From positions 1 to 64,000 of the forward strand of contig JAFRJX010000002.1 in NCBI GenBank assembly GCA_017432025.1: a DNA stretch of 64,000 bases, read 5' to 3'. Each line of letters begins with the position of its first letter. Position 1 is the stretch's first letter. Below the pieces are notes generated by a model. It was not told the origin of the DNA and made no database searches. It saw nothing but the letters and a program-made list of their open reading frames with translations. Source of the stretch: Candidatus Saccharimonadota bacterium. GTDB taxonomy: Bacteria > Patescibacteriota > Saccharimonadia > Saccharimonadales > Saccharimonadaceae. Position numbers and translations under genes: made by a program. Below, piece by piece: positions 32,355 to 42,378 of the stretch.

Positions 32355-33599
32355 ATGTTAGATGTGAAGTTTATCAGAGAAAATCTCGATTTGGTGAAGA
32401 AGTCCACCAAAGAAAAAGGCTATAAAATTAATGTAGACGATGTTGTGCGACTGGATGATGAACGAAAATCTATTCTTTCGCGCGTGGAGGCGCTAAGGCA
32501 AAAGCGTAATGAAATCGCCGGCAAAATGAAAGGCGGGAAGCCAGCTCCGGCGCTAGTCGAAGAAGGCAAGAAAGTGAAAGCTGAGCTTGCAGAATGCGAA
32601 GCTGAGCTGACTGAAGCTGAGGCGAAACTCAATGCACTACTAAAGACTGTGCCAAACATCATTTTTGACGATGTGCCACTTGGTGGTGAAGAATGTTCAA
32701 AGGAAGTGAAAACTTGGGGTAAGCATCACGAGAAAGGTGTCGATCATTTGGATTATGCCGTCTCTCGTGACTGGGTAGATTTTGAACGTGGTGCGAAAGT
32801 AGCCGGTGCGAAATTCTACTATCTTAAAGGTGAAATGGCTTTACTCGAGAATGCATTACTGCAATATGGTTTGTCAAAAGTCTTGGAACACGGTTTTACC
32901 TTTATGACGGTGCCAGACATGGTATGTTCGAGAGTACTCGAGGGTTGTGGTTTTAACCCACGCACTTCGGATCAATCTGATGAATACTATATCGAAGGTG
33001 AAGACTTGGCATTAATCGCTACAGCGGAGATGTCTCTTACCGGCTATCACATGGATGAGATTATTGACGAAGATAAGCTTCCGTTATTCTACGCTGGTTA
33101 TTCGCCATGCTTTAGAAAAGAGGCGGGTACGTATGGTAAGTACACTCGTGGTTTGTTCCGTGTGCATCAATTCAATAAGCTCGAAATGTACGCATTTTGT
33201 TTGCCAGAGCAATCTAAAGAGATTCACGAAAAGATTCTCGCGATTGAAGAAGACATTTGGCAAGGACTTGGTATTCCTTATCATGTAATTAACATTGCGG
33301 CTGGTGACCTAGGTGCGCCAGCGGCGAAGAAGTATGATATGGAATATTGGTCGCCAGTGAATCAGAAGTATCAGGAAATCACGAGCTGTTCGAACTGTAC
33401 AGATTTCCAAGCCCGTGCCGTAAACTGTCGCGTACGTCGCAAAGATGGCACGATTGAATTTGTACACACTTTGAATGGTACGGCAATTCCGTTAGCCAGA
33501 GCGCTCGTAGTGCTCCTCGAAAACTACGCAACTGAAGGTGGAAAACTCAAAGTACCAGAGGTACTCAGGCCATATCTAAACAATAAGGAGGAAATCTAA
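32355..33599 (+). CDS. serS: Seryl-tRNA synthetase
   Basis: 414 residues. It has the N-terminal coiled-coil arm (about 30-105) that holds tRNA-Ser. The class II catalytic domain has PLFYAGYSPCFRKEAGTYGK, motif 2 RVHQFNKLEMY, and motif 3 with HTLNGTAIPLARALVVLLENY. hpf follows after 1 base, so the two form an operon. Confidence 0.96.
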   Translation: MLDVKFIRENLDLVKKSTKEKGYKINVDDVVRLDDERKSILSRVEALRQKRNEIAGKMKGGKPAPALVEEGKKVKAELAECEAELTEAEAKLNALLKTVPNIIFDDVPLGGEECSKEVKTWGKHHEKGVDHLDYAVSRDWVDFERGAKVAGAKFYYLKGEMALLENALLQYGLSKVLEHGFTFMTVPDMVCSRVLEGCGFNPRTSDQSDEYYIEGEDLALIATAEMSLTGYHMDEIIDEDKLPLFYAGYSPCFRKEAGTYGKYTRGLFRVHQFNKLEMYAFCLPEQSKEIHEKILAIEEDIWQGLGIPYHVINIAAGDLGAPAAKKYDMEYWSPVNQKYQEITSCSNCTDFQARAVNCRVRRKDGTIEFVHTLNGTAIPLARALVVLLENYATEGGKLKVPEVLRPYLNNKEEI

Positions 33600-33600
33600 A

Positions 33601-33966
33601 ATGATTGAAAAAATTGAAGTCACTGGAAACAATGGCTATAAGGTTGAGGATGGCTTTCGTAAGTACGTCGAGAAGAGAATCGGTAAACTCGATCGTTATT
33701 TGCCACGCGGTTCGAAAAAAGATGTAGTTGTGAAGATGATTGTGACTGAAATCGGTAAAAGTAAGGGTGATAAATATGAAATCTCGGTGGCGATGGATAT
33801 TCCTGGTGGCAAAGTCGTAGCAGCTAAAGATGAGTGTTCAAATGTGTTTGCGGGTGTTGATTTGGTGGAGGCAAAACTCACCGGACAAATCCGTCGTTAT
33901 AAACTTGAAGTACAACCACATCGCCAAAAAAGAAGCCTCAAAAATCTCTTTATTAAGAGACACTAG
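33601..33966 (+). CDS. hpf: Ribosome hibernation promoting factor (short HPF/YfiA type)
   Basis: 121 residues: a single beta-alpha-beta-beta-beta-alpha domain with EVTGNNGYKVEDGFRKYVEKRIGKLDRYL and a DLVEAKL helix. The C-terminal dimerisation domain of long HPF is missing; a basic tail (PHRQKRSLKN) replaces it. It would inactivate or protect idle ribosomes. A GGAGG site precedes the ATG. Confidence 0.88.
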   Translation: MIEKIEVTGNNGYKVEDGFRKYVEKRIGKLDRYLPRGSKKDVVVKMIVTEIGKSKGDKYEISVAMDIPGGKVVAAKDECSNVFAGVDLVEAKLTGQIRRYKLEVQPHRQKRSLKNLFIKRH

Positions 33967-33998
33967 TGTGCTAGAATAAAGAGAAGATTGGAGATAAT

Positions 33999-36767
33999 AT
34001 GGCGAAAAAGGAAAAGAAGCCGACTGATAAATTGGCTGATAAAACTGCCCTCACTAAATTTTTGCAGGGCGTGTTTGGTGACGCCCAGAAGAAGATTCTG
34101 AAGAAATACTGGAAACGTGCACAAGAGATTAATAAGCTTGAGCCAAAATACGAAAAAATGACCAACAAAGAGCTCGCAGCTCAGACTGACATTTTTAAGA
34201 GTAAAATTGAAAAAGCCCTGAAAACCGCTAAGCTCGAAGAAAAGAAGGTTGATACTAAGGGCAAGAAGGCTAAGAAGTCTAAGAAAGCCAAGAAGCATGT
34301 ACAGGCTGATGATACGAAGATCTTAAACGAGCTTCTTCCAAATGCTTTTGCTGTAGCCAGAGAAGCATCGAAGCGTGTTTTAAAGATGCGCCCATATGAT
34401 GTGCAGCTAATTGGTGGTATGGCGCTTCACGAAGGTAATGTAGCTGAGATGAAGACGGGTGAAGGTAAAACTCTTGTTGCTATGCTCCCGGCATATCTTA
34501 ATGCTCTTACTGGACGTGGTGTGCATATCGTTACGGTAAACGATTATCTTGCACAACGTGATGCCGGTTGGAACGGTCCAATCTACGATTTTCTCGGTAT
34601 TTCTGTTGGTGTAATCATTAATGAAGCTTCATTCATTTATGATAAAGAATATGAAAATGAAGAGCATGATGATGAGAGATTTCGCCATCTCCGCCCATGC
34701 ACGAGAAAAGAAGCTTATAACGCAGACATTACTTATGGTACGAACAACGAGTTCGGTTTCGATTATCTCCGCGACAACATGACCTCTGAAGTTCAGTATC
34801 TTCGCCAGCGCGAATTGAACTTTGCAATTGTGGATGAGGTGGACTCTATCTTAATCGATGAGGCCAGAACGCCACTCATTATCTCGGCGCCGGCTGGTGA
34901 TAACCCGGAATCGTATTATCAATTTGCAAAAGTTGCCGGTAGACTTACTCCGGATGATTATGTCTTTGATGAAAAGCGTCGTTCGGTGACATTGACCGAT
35001 GCTGGTATTGATAAAGTCCAGAAGATTTTGGGTGTCGATAATTTGTATTCAACTAAGAATACGCGTCTCGTGTATCACATGGAACAGGCTCTTCGCGCAG
35101 AAGTAATCTTCAAGCGTGATAAAGACTATGTGGTGACGAATTCTGGCGAAGTAATCATTGTAGACGAGCACACTGGCCGCTTGATGCAAGGGCGCCGTTA
35201 CAACGAAGGTCTACATCAGGCGATTGAAGCTAAGGAAGGTGTGGTGGTAAAGCAAGAATCGATGACGCTTGCCACGATTTCATTCCAGAACTTCTTTAGA
35301 CTTTACAAGAAGCTTTCGGGTATGACCGGTACGGCATTTACTGAAGCGGAAGAATTCCAACAGATTTATGCACTTGATGTGATTCAAATTCCACCAAACA
35401 AGCCGATTATCCGTGTAGATAAAGACGATTTGATTTACAAGACTAAGGCAGGGAAACTTCGCGCCATTGCAGCTGAAGTGAAGAAGTATCACGACAAAGG
35501 CCAGCCGGTGCTCGTGGGTTCCGGCTCAATTGCGAACAACGAGGAAATCGCAAGGTATCTAGATCAATTTGGTTTACCATATGAAATCCTGAACGCCAAG
35601 AACAACGAGCGTGAGGCTGCGATTATTGCGAAAGCCGGTGAAAAAGGCGCGATTACGCTTGCAACGAACATGGCAGGTCGTGGTACCGATATTAAACTTG
35701 GTAAAGGTGTTAAAGAGCTTGGTGGCCTCGTCGTGATTGGTTCGGAACGTCATGATTCGCGTCGCGTAGATAACCAGCTCCGTGGTCGTGGTGGCCGTCA
35801 GGGCGATCCGGGCACGACACAGTTCTTCGTGTCGTGTGAAGATGATTTGATGCGCATTTTCCAAGGCGACCGCGTGAAGATGATTCTTACGAGACTGGGC
35901 GTAGATGAAGATACGCCAATTCAAACGAAGACGATTTCGAAGACTCTCGAGGCCGCACAAAAGCGCATCGAAGGATTTAACTTCGATTCACGCAAGAATG
36001 TGGTGCAATACGATAACGTGATTAACCGTCATCGTAAGGTAGTTTACATGATTCGCCGTAAGATTCTTGAGGGTGAAGACATTTATAAGGAAATTCATCG
36101 TTTAATGGTGGACGAGACGAAGATGCTAACCGAATTCTCGTCACGCGTGAACAAGAATTTCAACGAAGAATTTAAGGCCGTCTTTGATTTCGATGATGAC
36201 TTGATTTCCGAAATTGGTTTGAAGCGTAAAGAAAAAGACCGTGAGAAATTGGCGCTTGAGGCAGTTGAACAAGCTTACAAACTGAAAGAAGATGAATTTA
36301 CACCAGAGATTATGCGTAAGATTGAGCGTGAAGTATATCTCAAAGTGCTCGATACTTTGTGGATGCAACACCTCGAGAATATGCAACATCTCCGTGAAGG
36401 TATTCACTGGCGTTCAGTTGGCCAACGCGATCCACTCGTGGAGTATCGTTCCGAATCGCAAAAACTCTTTGATGGTTTACAAAGGAATCTCCGTGAAGAA
36501 GTGCTTCATATTCTCCTTTCAATCACGCCGGCTGAGGCTCGCGATGATAATGTAACGGATGGTGAAGAATATGAATCTGAGCTCACTAAGATGGCGGGCA
36601 AACAAACCGAGCGTGGCGTGAACGAAATTCAGAAGGGCGAAAAGAATCTCGATTCTGAATTTAAGAAGAAAACTCCGGGTGCAACTGGCAAGAAAGCACC
36701 AGTGAGGAAATCGAAGAAAAAATCTGGTTCAAAGAAGAAATCTTCCAAGTCGAAAAAACGTAAATAA
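33999..36767 (+). CDS. secA: Preprotein translocase ATPase SecA
   Basis: 922 residues. It powers protein export through SecYEG. Walker A is MKTGEGKTLVAM, Walker B is VDEVDSILIDEARTPL, with AGRGTDIKLG, DNQLRGRGGRQGDPG and LWMQHLENMQHLREGI. Two oddities: a Lys-rich insertion of about 30 residues (about 82-105, TKGKKAKKSKKAKK) before the DEAD-motor domain, and a Lys/Ser-rich C-terminus (SKKKSGSKKKSSKSKKRK) in place of the zinc-binding tail. TGCTAGAAT and GGAG precede the ATG. Confidence 0.96.
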   Translation: MAKKEKKPTDKLADKTALTKFLQGVFGDAQKKILKKYWKRAQEINKLEPKYEKMTNKELAAQTDIFKSKIEKALKTAKLEEKKVDTKGKKAKKSKKAKKHVQADDTKILNELLPNAFAVAREASKRVLKMRPYDVQLIGGMALHEGNVAEMKTGEGKTLVAMLPAYLNALTGRGVHIVTVNDYLAQRDAGWNGPIYDFLGISVGVIINEASFIYDKEYENEEHDDERFRHLRPCTRKEAYNADITYGTNNEFGFDYLRDNMTSEVQYLRQRELNFAIVDEVDSILIDEARTPLIISAPAGDNPESYYQFAKVAGRLTPDDYVFDEKRRSVTLTDAGIDKVQKILGVDNLYSTKNTRLVYHMEQALRAEVIFKRDKDYVVTNSGEVIIVDEHTGRLMQGRRYNEGLHQAIEAKEGVVVKQESMTLATISFQNFFRLYKKLSGMTGTAFTEAEEFQQIYALDVIQIPPNKPIIRVDKDDLIYKTKAGKLRAIAAEVKKYHDKGQPVLVGSGSIANNEEIARYLDQFGLPYEILNAKNNEREAAIIAKAGEKGAITLATNMAGRGTDIKLGKGVKELGGLVVIGSERHDSRRVDNQLRGRGGRQGDPGTTQFFVSCEDDLMRIFQGDRVKMILTRLGVDEDTPIQTKTISKTLEAAQKRIEGFNFDSRKNVVQYDNVINRHRKVVYMIRRKILEGEDIYKEIHRLMVDETKMLTEFSSRVNKNFNEEFKAVFDFDDDLISEIGLKRKEKDREKLALEAVEQAYKLKEDEFTPEIMRKIEREVYLKVLDTLWMQHLENMQHLREGIHWRSVGQRDPLVEYRSESQKLFDGLQRNLREEVLHILLSITPAEARDDNVTDGEEYESELTKMAGKQTERGVNEIQKGEKNLDSEFKKKTPGATGKKAPVRKSKKKSGSKKKSSKSKKRK

Positions 36768-36770
36768 TCT

Positions 36771-38042
36771 ATGAAGCATTCAGTTGAAGAAATTACGCTA
36801 AAAAATGGCGCCAAAGGACTCTTAATTGACATCCCGGGTGCGTCAGTGATGTCAACCAGGATTCAGTTCCGGGCCGGTATGATGTATGCAAAAAGCCACG
36901 ATGTGTATGAAATTCCACATGTGGTTGAGCATCTGGCTTTTGGTGCGAACTCAAAGTTTAAAGATGAGCAAGCTTTCGAAGCGGAGTTTACAAAAAACGG
37001 CGCTTATCACAATGCGTGGACTTCGGATATTTCAGTGTGTTACGAAACGGAATGTGCCGATTTTGAATGGGATCGCATTATGGATTTACAGAAGCTTTCT
37101 ATTTGCGAACCGAGGTTCAATGAAGAAGAATTAAAGTCCGAAAAAGCCAATGTGAAGTCGGAGCTCACGGGTTATATGAATGATTATTATCGTTTGCTAT
37201 GGCCACGCGTGCAACAGGCCGTAGGTGAAGATATTCTGGATTTGCCGGAGAGACTTAAAACAATTCCGAATATTGAATTAAAAGATATTCGTGAACATTA
37301 TCGCAGAACACACACGGCGAAAAATATGTTGTTTATTATCGCTGGAAAAATCCATGGTCGGAAACATAAAATCATTCATGAACTCGAGAATTGGGACCTA
37401 AAAGAAGGTGAGAAATTCGAGATTCCACGTTCGGATTTACATTCATCGGAAGCGGTGTCGATTAGAAGAAAAGACGCGTCGAATATCACCTTTGGGTTTT
37501 CACTCGTCACACCAAGGCATTTAGAGCCGAATGAAGTCTTTGCGATGAGCTGTCTAAATCACATATTAAACGGCACGATGAATTCGAAAATTTTTGGTGC
37601 GGCGAGAAAACGTGGCTTAGTTTATGGTATGGGTAGCTCGATTGCGAGCAACGCCACGAATTCGTATTGGGATTTTGACGGGGAAGTAAACATTGAAAAT
37701 GCGATGGAGCTATTCGAACTAATCCAAACTGAAATGGTGAAGGCATTAAACGGCGAGATTTTGGACGAAGATTTCGAAGCGGCGCGTTCGTATGCGCTTG
37801 GCAGATTCCAAATGGGTGCGCAAACGGTCGGCCAGATTGCCGATTATTATGCGGAGAATTACTTCACGAACGAAACGATTGAACGATATGACGATATGCC
37901 AAATCTCATCAAGGGAATTGATAAGGCGAAGATGATTGAACTCGCGCGTGAATTTGCCGGCTCTGGCATTAAAGGTTTTGCGACCGTTTCCTCTGTGGAA
38001 AAAGCCGTAATTTCGGAACTCGAAACGCATTTAAATTTCTAA
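36771..38042 (+). CDS. M16-family zinc metallopeptidase
   Basis: 423 residues. The inverted zinc motif HxxEH is PHVVEHLAF (H50, E53, H54), with the third ligand probably among the glutamates near residues 121-126 (FNEEELKSEKANVKSEL). The second M16 half contains the usual RKRGLVYGMGSS. No signal peptide, so it is likely cytoplasmic, where such enzymes degrade peptides, perhaps signal peptides. It starts 3 bases after secA, suggesting co-expression with export. Confidence 0.9.
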   Translation: MKHSVEEITLKNGAKGLLIDIPGASVMSTRIQFRAGMMYAKSHDVYEIPHVVEHLAFGANSKFKDEQAFEAEFTKNGAYHNAWTSDISVCYETECADFEWDRIMDLQKLSICEPRFNEEELKSEKANVKSELTGYMNDYYRLLWPRVQQAVGEDILDLPERLKTIPNIELKDIREHYRRTHTAKNMLFIIAGKIHGRKHKIIHELENWDLKEGEKFEIPRSDLHSSEAVSIRRKDASNITFGFSLVTPRHLEPNEVFAMSCLNHILNGTMNSKIFGAARKRGLVYGMGSSIASNATNSYWDFDGEVNIENAMELFELIQTEMVKALNGEILDEDFEAARSYALGRFQMGAQTVGQIADYYAENYFTNETIERYDDMPNLIKGIDKAKMIELAREFAGSGIKGFATVSSVEKAVISELETHLNF

Positions 38043-38060
38043 AAAACATAAGCTTAATTA

Positions 38061-38088
38061 TTGATTTTTTCAGAGAAAAAAGTATAAT
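38061..38088 (+). promoter_or_regulatory. Promoter of the dockerin surface operon (leaderless)
   Basis: TTGATT at 38061-38066, a 16-base spacer and TATAAT at 38083-38088, 7 bases before the ATG at 38096. Confidence 0.6.
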
Positions 38089-38095
38089 TAAGTTA

Positions 38096-41000
38096 ATGCT
38101 TAGGTCAAAGCTAAAAAACAGATATATTTTAGTGATTACAGCATTTGCTATATTTGCTGGCTTTTTTGGTTTTCAGAAAGCTTACGCACTTGAAGCGATT
38201 GAAATTATTCTTAAGTCCGACGAATACAGTTATCTTCCAGACGTAGCAAAAGAATTAGTTCGTAAAAATTACGAAGAAAACGGTTCTTTGATTTTAACCG
38301 AAAAGAATCAGAAACCAGGTGAGATTTATTTGAACCCGGAATACATCAAATATCTCGAACTTAGTGATGAGGAAAAACAAGAAGTTGATGTGATTCCAAT
38401 GACTTTTGTGATAAGTCCGGAAGAAACGACGACTAAGCGTGGTGTAAAATCACCTACAACCGATACCACTGATGCGCAAACATACAATGAGTTCATTAGT
38501 ATAAGTGATAATCTTCCGACCTCATTTGATCTTCGCAATGTGAATAACGAATCTTACATTACACCACTCAAAAATCAGGGTTCTTATGGTCTTTGTTGGG
38601 ATTTTGCGTTTAACGAACAAGCCGAAAGCTATTTAATGAGAACGAAGAACGAACCATACAATGCACTGACGACGCAACAGTTTTCAATTCGCCAAATGGA
38701 CTACGCAACGAGCTCGAATGGTTTTAATAATTACGTAAACGAAGATGGCTCACGTGCCCTCACAAAGGGCGGTAATTTCTATATGGCTTCTTGGGTAGCC
38801 GCCAATGGTTTGGCACTTGCAAATGACTCCTTCTTCCCGTATACGACTAACGATACTAATCCGCGCGAGATGGCGGATATTTTGAATTACAATGTTGCGA
38901 AATATGAAGTCAACCGTGCGATTATGCTTGGGTCACTTAGATCAACGCTCGGTGATTATAATTTCCTTAGATATGCTAAAAGCGGTATTATGCGCTATGG
39001 TGGCGCAGAAGTTTCGACTGGTTCACCAAACGGTACTTGCGGTTCGATGTGGAACGGCAGATCGATAATCTTTGATGAAACGTCTTGTTCGCAGGATGAC
39101 AATTTCGGTGCGCACTCAATGCACATCATTGGTTGGGATGATAATTATTCCTGGGCCTTTTGCCGCTTTGGTTCGATGCATGTAGCGCCAAATGCTTACG
39201 GGGCTTGCGATGCTGGTGATTTAGTCACCGGTACTGGTGCATGGTTAGTGAGAAACTCGTGGGGCGTAAGAAGCGATGGCCGTGATTATATTTACATCGC
39301 TTACGACTCAACTAGAGCGACAATGCAAATAAACTTTACGACTGATATGTCGCTCATGAGCGAAAGAACCTGGGATAACAATTACCATAGGAATCACTGG
39401 TATCACGGTGTTGGCACAGCGCTTTCGGATTCGATTACAGTTGAACGCAAAGTTCCTGGTGCCGAAAAACTTGAATTAATTAAGTTCTTGCCGTATTCGT
39501 ACAATGCCAATTACATAGTCACAGCAACTGATGGCACCCATACGTATACTTTGTTTAACGGAAATATATTATGGCCAGGTGTGTTTACGATTGACGTATC
39601 GGATCAGAATGTAGTGTTCGATGCGGATACATTTACAGTGACGATAACCAGCTCGAAAGTCATGATTACGAACATGATTGGTGTGTTTACGTCGAATGTA
39701 AACAAAACACCACGAATGGGTACAGATGATATAGATATTAATGTCGGTATTATTCCGCAAAACTCGACGCACGATCTTAAAGTGATGACCTACACAAAGA
39801 ATATTCCTTCTGATGCGACGCCAACTTATTCTTTGTGGGATGGCAGTAATGATATTACATCTGGTAATCTTACCGTCCTGCACAATAAGGTGGGTGCCAA
39901 CAAGATTAATGCTTATGTGGCAATTAACACTAATATTGGTTCTGGCGATTTTGTACTCAGGGTTTGTTATTTAGAAAATTGTGACGATATACAAATTACG
40001 ATTTCTGGCGTATCGGTAGCGGGCGGTACTGGTGTGGATGGTGATCCGTATCTCATTTCGAGAGAAAGCGAATTCTCGGCAATGAGGGCATATCCGTACG
40101 CTTTGTTTGAATTAAGTAACGATATTGTGCTCACAAAGCCATTTACGCCAATCGGTACAGCGATGACGCCATTTACGGGTAAACTTTCTGGTGGTGGGCA
40201 TACGATTTCGAATTTGCAAGTGACCGGTGATGGTGAATGTGTGGGTATGTTTGGCTATATGCAGGGTAGTGGTGGCTCTTATTATCCATTGATTTCATTA
40301 TTTATTGACAATATGAGTATTAGGGGCTCGCAAAATGTAGGGTTAATTGGTTGTTTCTATAATCCACTTAACACTACGCCACAAATTAAGGATATATATA
40401 TTATTGGTGGTTCAGTTGAATCGACCGGAGGAAATGCCGGTGCCCTGATTGGTAAGACAACTTTTGCGGAGGGCGCAAACAACATTTCGGTTTCATATAC
40501 TTATTCTTCGGCGAATGTGTCTGGGCAAGAATCTAGTGGCATATTTGGTAGTGTCGGTCCAAATGGTGGGTTGACGCTAAGGTTTATCCAGAATACCGGT
40601 ACGGTGACTGCAAAAGCTAAGGATGATGATACTTATACTGACTATCATAATCAGATTGTGGGTAAGGAAGACAATACTGATATTAATTTGGCGAACTATA
40701 TTACATCGGCATTGATTAAACGCGGTAGATTCTACGAAAATGAGATTAATAATTATAAAACTGGAATTGGTTGGACGACGAGAACTATCGATGGTGCAGC
40801 CAGAACGCCACTACTCGCGAAAGTTGCCAACGCTTCATTATTTGAGTTCTCAACGATTGAAACGAATGTGACTTTGAAACAGGGCGAGACGATGTCGCTC
40901 ATGCATTACATCACGCCGTCAATGGACGCAGCAAGAGTTACCTATAGCGTGACGGATTCTGGTGACGGTGCGATTGAAGTGATTGATGAAAAGAATGCTG

Positions 41001-41551
41001 ATAATAATTATTATCCAGAAGATATTAAGATTGTGGGTAAAAAAGCTGGCGTTGGGACGATTCATCTATCGCTTCAATACGATGGAAATGAACGTGATAT
41101 GACCGTGGACGTGATTGGCCCGGTGGTGGATACTCAGGATGGTACGATTGCTGAGAGCGGGTCGGATGTTCTGATGATGCATGAGGGCGTTGTCGGCGAC
41201 GTGACGAGCCGTCTTGAGATGTCGAACGCCGCAGAAGTGACGTACACACATTATGATAAGGACGATAATATTGTAGAGGATAACACAATTAAGACCGGCG
41301 ACAAGATTAGGATGTCGGTGGATGATGATTGGTATTATGATTATTTGATGATAGTCTATGGCGATGTAAATGGCGATGGCGCTGTAGGCTCAGGCGATTA
41401 CGTTAAAATCAAGAAACACATCATGGATGTGGAGACCTTGACCGGTTCCTCGCCGGGGTTCTTAGCGGCGGATCTAAATGATGATAAGAATGTTTCATCA
41501 ATAGATTATATAAAAGTAAGAAATTATATTATGAATGGAGGTAATTCATGA
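38096..41551 (+). CDS. Secreted papain-family (C1) cysteine protease with C-terminal dockerin
   Basis: 1151 residues. A signal peptide (about 8-31) is followed by a propeptide-like region and a C1 catalytic domain. The catalytic cysteine is C167 in NQGSYGLCWDFA, the histidine is H340 in GAHSMHIIGWDD, and the asparagine is N387 in LVRNSWG. Then comes a beta-rich region, a stretch with GLUG-like repeats (about 640-850), a Big-like region, and two calcium-loop dockerin repeats at the end (GDVNGDGAVGSGDYVKIKKH; DLNDDKNVSSIDYIKVRNY). The protein is exported and could attach to a cohesin-like partner. Its stop overlaps the next gene's ATG. Confidence 0.9.
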   Translation: MLRSKLKNRYILVITAFAIFAGFFGFQKAYALEAIEIILKSDEYSYLPDVAKELVRKNYEENGSLILTEKNQKPGEIYLNPEYIKYLELSDEEKQEVDVIPMTFVISPEETTTKRGVKSPTTDTTDAQTYNEFISISDNLPTSFDLRNVNNESYITPLKNQGSYGLCWDFAFNEQAESYLMRTKNEPYNALTTQQFSIRQMDYATSSNGFNNYVNEDGSRALTKGGNFYMASWVAANGLALANDSFFPYTTNDTNPREMADILNYNVAKYEVNRAIMLGSLRSTLGDYNFLRYAKSGIMRYGGAEVSTGSPNGTCGSMWNGRSIIFDETSCSQDDNFGAHSMHIIGWDDNYSWAFCRFGSMHVAPNAYGACDAGDLVTGTGAWLVRNSWGVRSDGRDYIYIAYDSTRATMQINFTTDMSLMSERTWDNNYHRNHWYHGVGTALSDSITVERKVPGAEKLELIKFLPYSYNANYIVTATDGTHTYTLFNGNILWPGVFTIDVSDQNVVFDADTFTVTITSSKVMITNMIGVFTSNVNKTPRMGTDDIDINVGIIPQNSTHDLKVMTYTKNIPSDATPTYSLWDGSNDITSGNLTVLHNKVGANKINAYVAINTNIGSGDFVLRVCYLENCDDIQITISGVSVAGGTGVDGDPYLISRESEFSAMRAYPYALFELSNDIVLTKPFTPIGTAMTPFTGKLSGGGHTISNLQVTGDGECVGMFGYMQGSGGSYYPLISLFIDNMSIRGSQNVGLIGCFYNPLNTTPQIKDIYIIGGSVESTGGNAGALIGKTTFAEGANNISVSYTYSSANVSGQESSGIFGSVGPNGGLTLRFIQNTGTVTAKAKDDDTYTDYHNQIVGKEDNTDINLANYITSALIKRGRFYENEINNYKTGIGWTTRTIDGAARTPLLAKVANASLFEFSTIETNVTLKQGETMSLMHYITPSMDAARVTYSVTDSGDGAIEVIDEKNADNNYYPEDIKIVGKKAGVGTIHLSLQYDGNERDMTVDVIGPVVDTQDGTIAESGSDVLMMHEGVVGDVTSRLEMSNAAEVTYTHYDKDDNIVEDNTIKTGDKIRMSVDDDWYYDYLMIVYGDVNGDGAVGSGDYVKIKKHIMDVETLTGSSPGFLAADLNDDKNVSSIDYIKVRNYIMNGGNS

Positions 41552-42378
41552 AAAAACTAAAACAAAAATTAATAGGAGCGACACTTGCCGTAGTAGTGCT
41601 AACGTTGGCGTTCTGCTCCGGTATGACGGCTTTTGCAGTTGGTAGCATCGCTGTATCGACCAATAGCCTCAACATTGCAATTGGTGGTGATGCCACCTTT
41701 ACGATTTCGGCAACTAATGCGGCCGGTCGTATCGATATCGTTTCGAATGATACTGATGTGGCGACCGTCTCCGACGATAGCGTGTTCCTTGATTCGAATC
41801 TTGAGAACGAAGGTGAAGCCACGATTACTGTAACGGCTGAAGGTGCTGGTAATACTACAATCACGGTGACTTTGACCGATGTGGTGACGTTTGATGAAGA
41901 GCAACTTTCTCCATCCACGACTTACACTGTGAATGTGACGGTAGGTCCGGAAATCGAAGAAGATAGCGTTCTTGAAGCAGTTACCGATGGCATCTTGCTT
42001 CTGAACAGTGGCGATTTTAGCGATGTGGAAAGTAGGGTCAATACCGGTTCGGCCGTAGCGACGATTTCGCACCTCAGAAGTGACATGTCTGAAGCCGATA
42101 GTGATGCTGTGAAAACTGGCGATGTTTTAAGAGTTGCGATTGGTGGTGTGAACTATGATTATACTTTGGCATTTCTTGGCGATGTTGATGGCAATGCCTT
42201 AGTAAACTCAGCTGACTACATTAAAGTCAGGAAGCATATCATGGATATTGAGACAATTACCGAGAACACAGTGACTTGGTTCGCTGCCGATATCAACAAA
42301 AATGATACGATTACCTCTGCTGATTACATTAAAATCAGGCTATATATCATGGATGGGACTGGAGAATGGCGACCATGA
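41548..42378 (+). CDS. Secreted Big2-like protein with C-terminal dockerin
   Basis: 276 residues. A signal peptide (about 8-31), one Big2-like immunoglobulin domain (about 32-132), a linker domain, and two dockerin repeats at the C-terminus (GDVDGNALVNSADYIKVRKH; DINKNDTITSADYIKIRLY). The Big2-like domain is a paralogue of the one in the next gene. AGGAGGT precedes the ATG. No catalytic motif is seen, so it is probably a structural or bridging surface protein. Confidence 0.87.
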   Translation: MKKLKQKLIGATLAVVVLTLAFCSGMTAFAVGSIAVSTNSLNIAIGGDATFTISATNAAGRIDIVSNDTDVATVSDDSVFLDSNLENEGEATITVTAEGAGNTTITVTLTDVVTFDEEQLSPSTTYTVNVTVGPEIEEDSVLEAVTDGILLLNSGDFSDVESRVNTGSAVATISHLRSDMSEADSDAVKTGDVLRVAIGGVNYDYTLAFLGDVDGNALVNSADYIKVRKHIMDIETITENTVTWFAADINKNDTITSADYIKIRLYIMDGTGEWRP

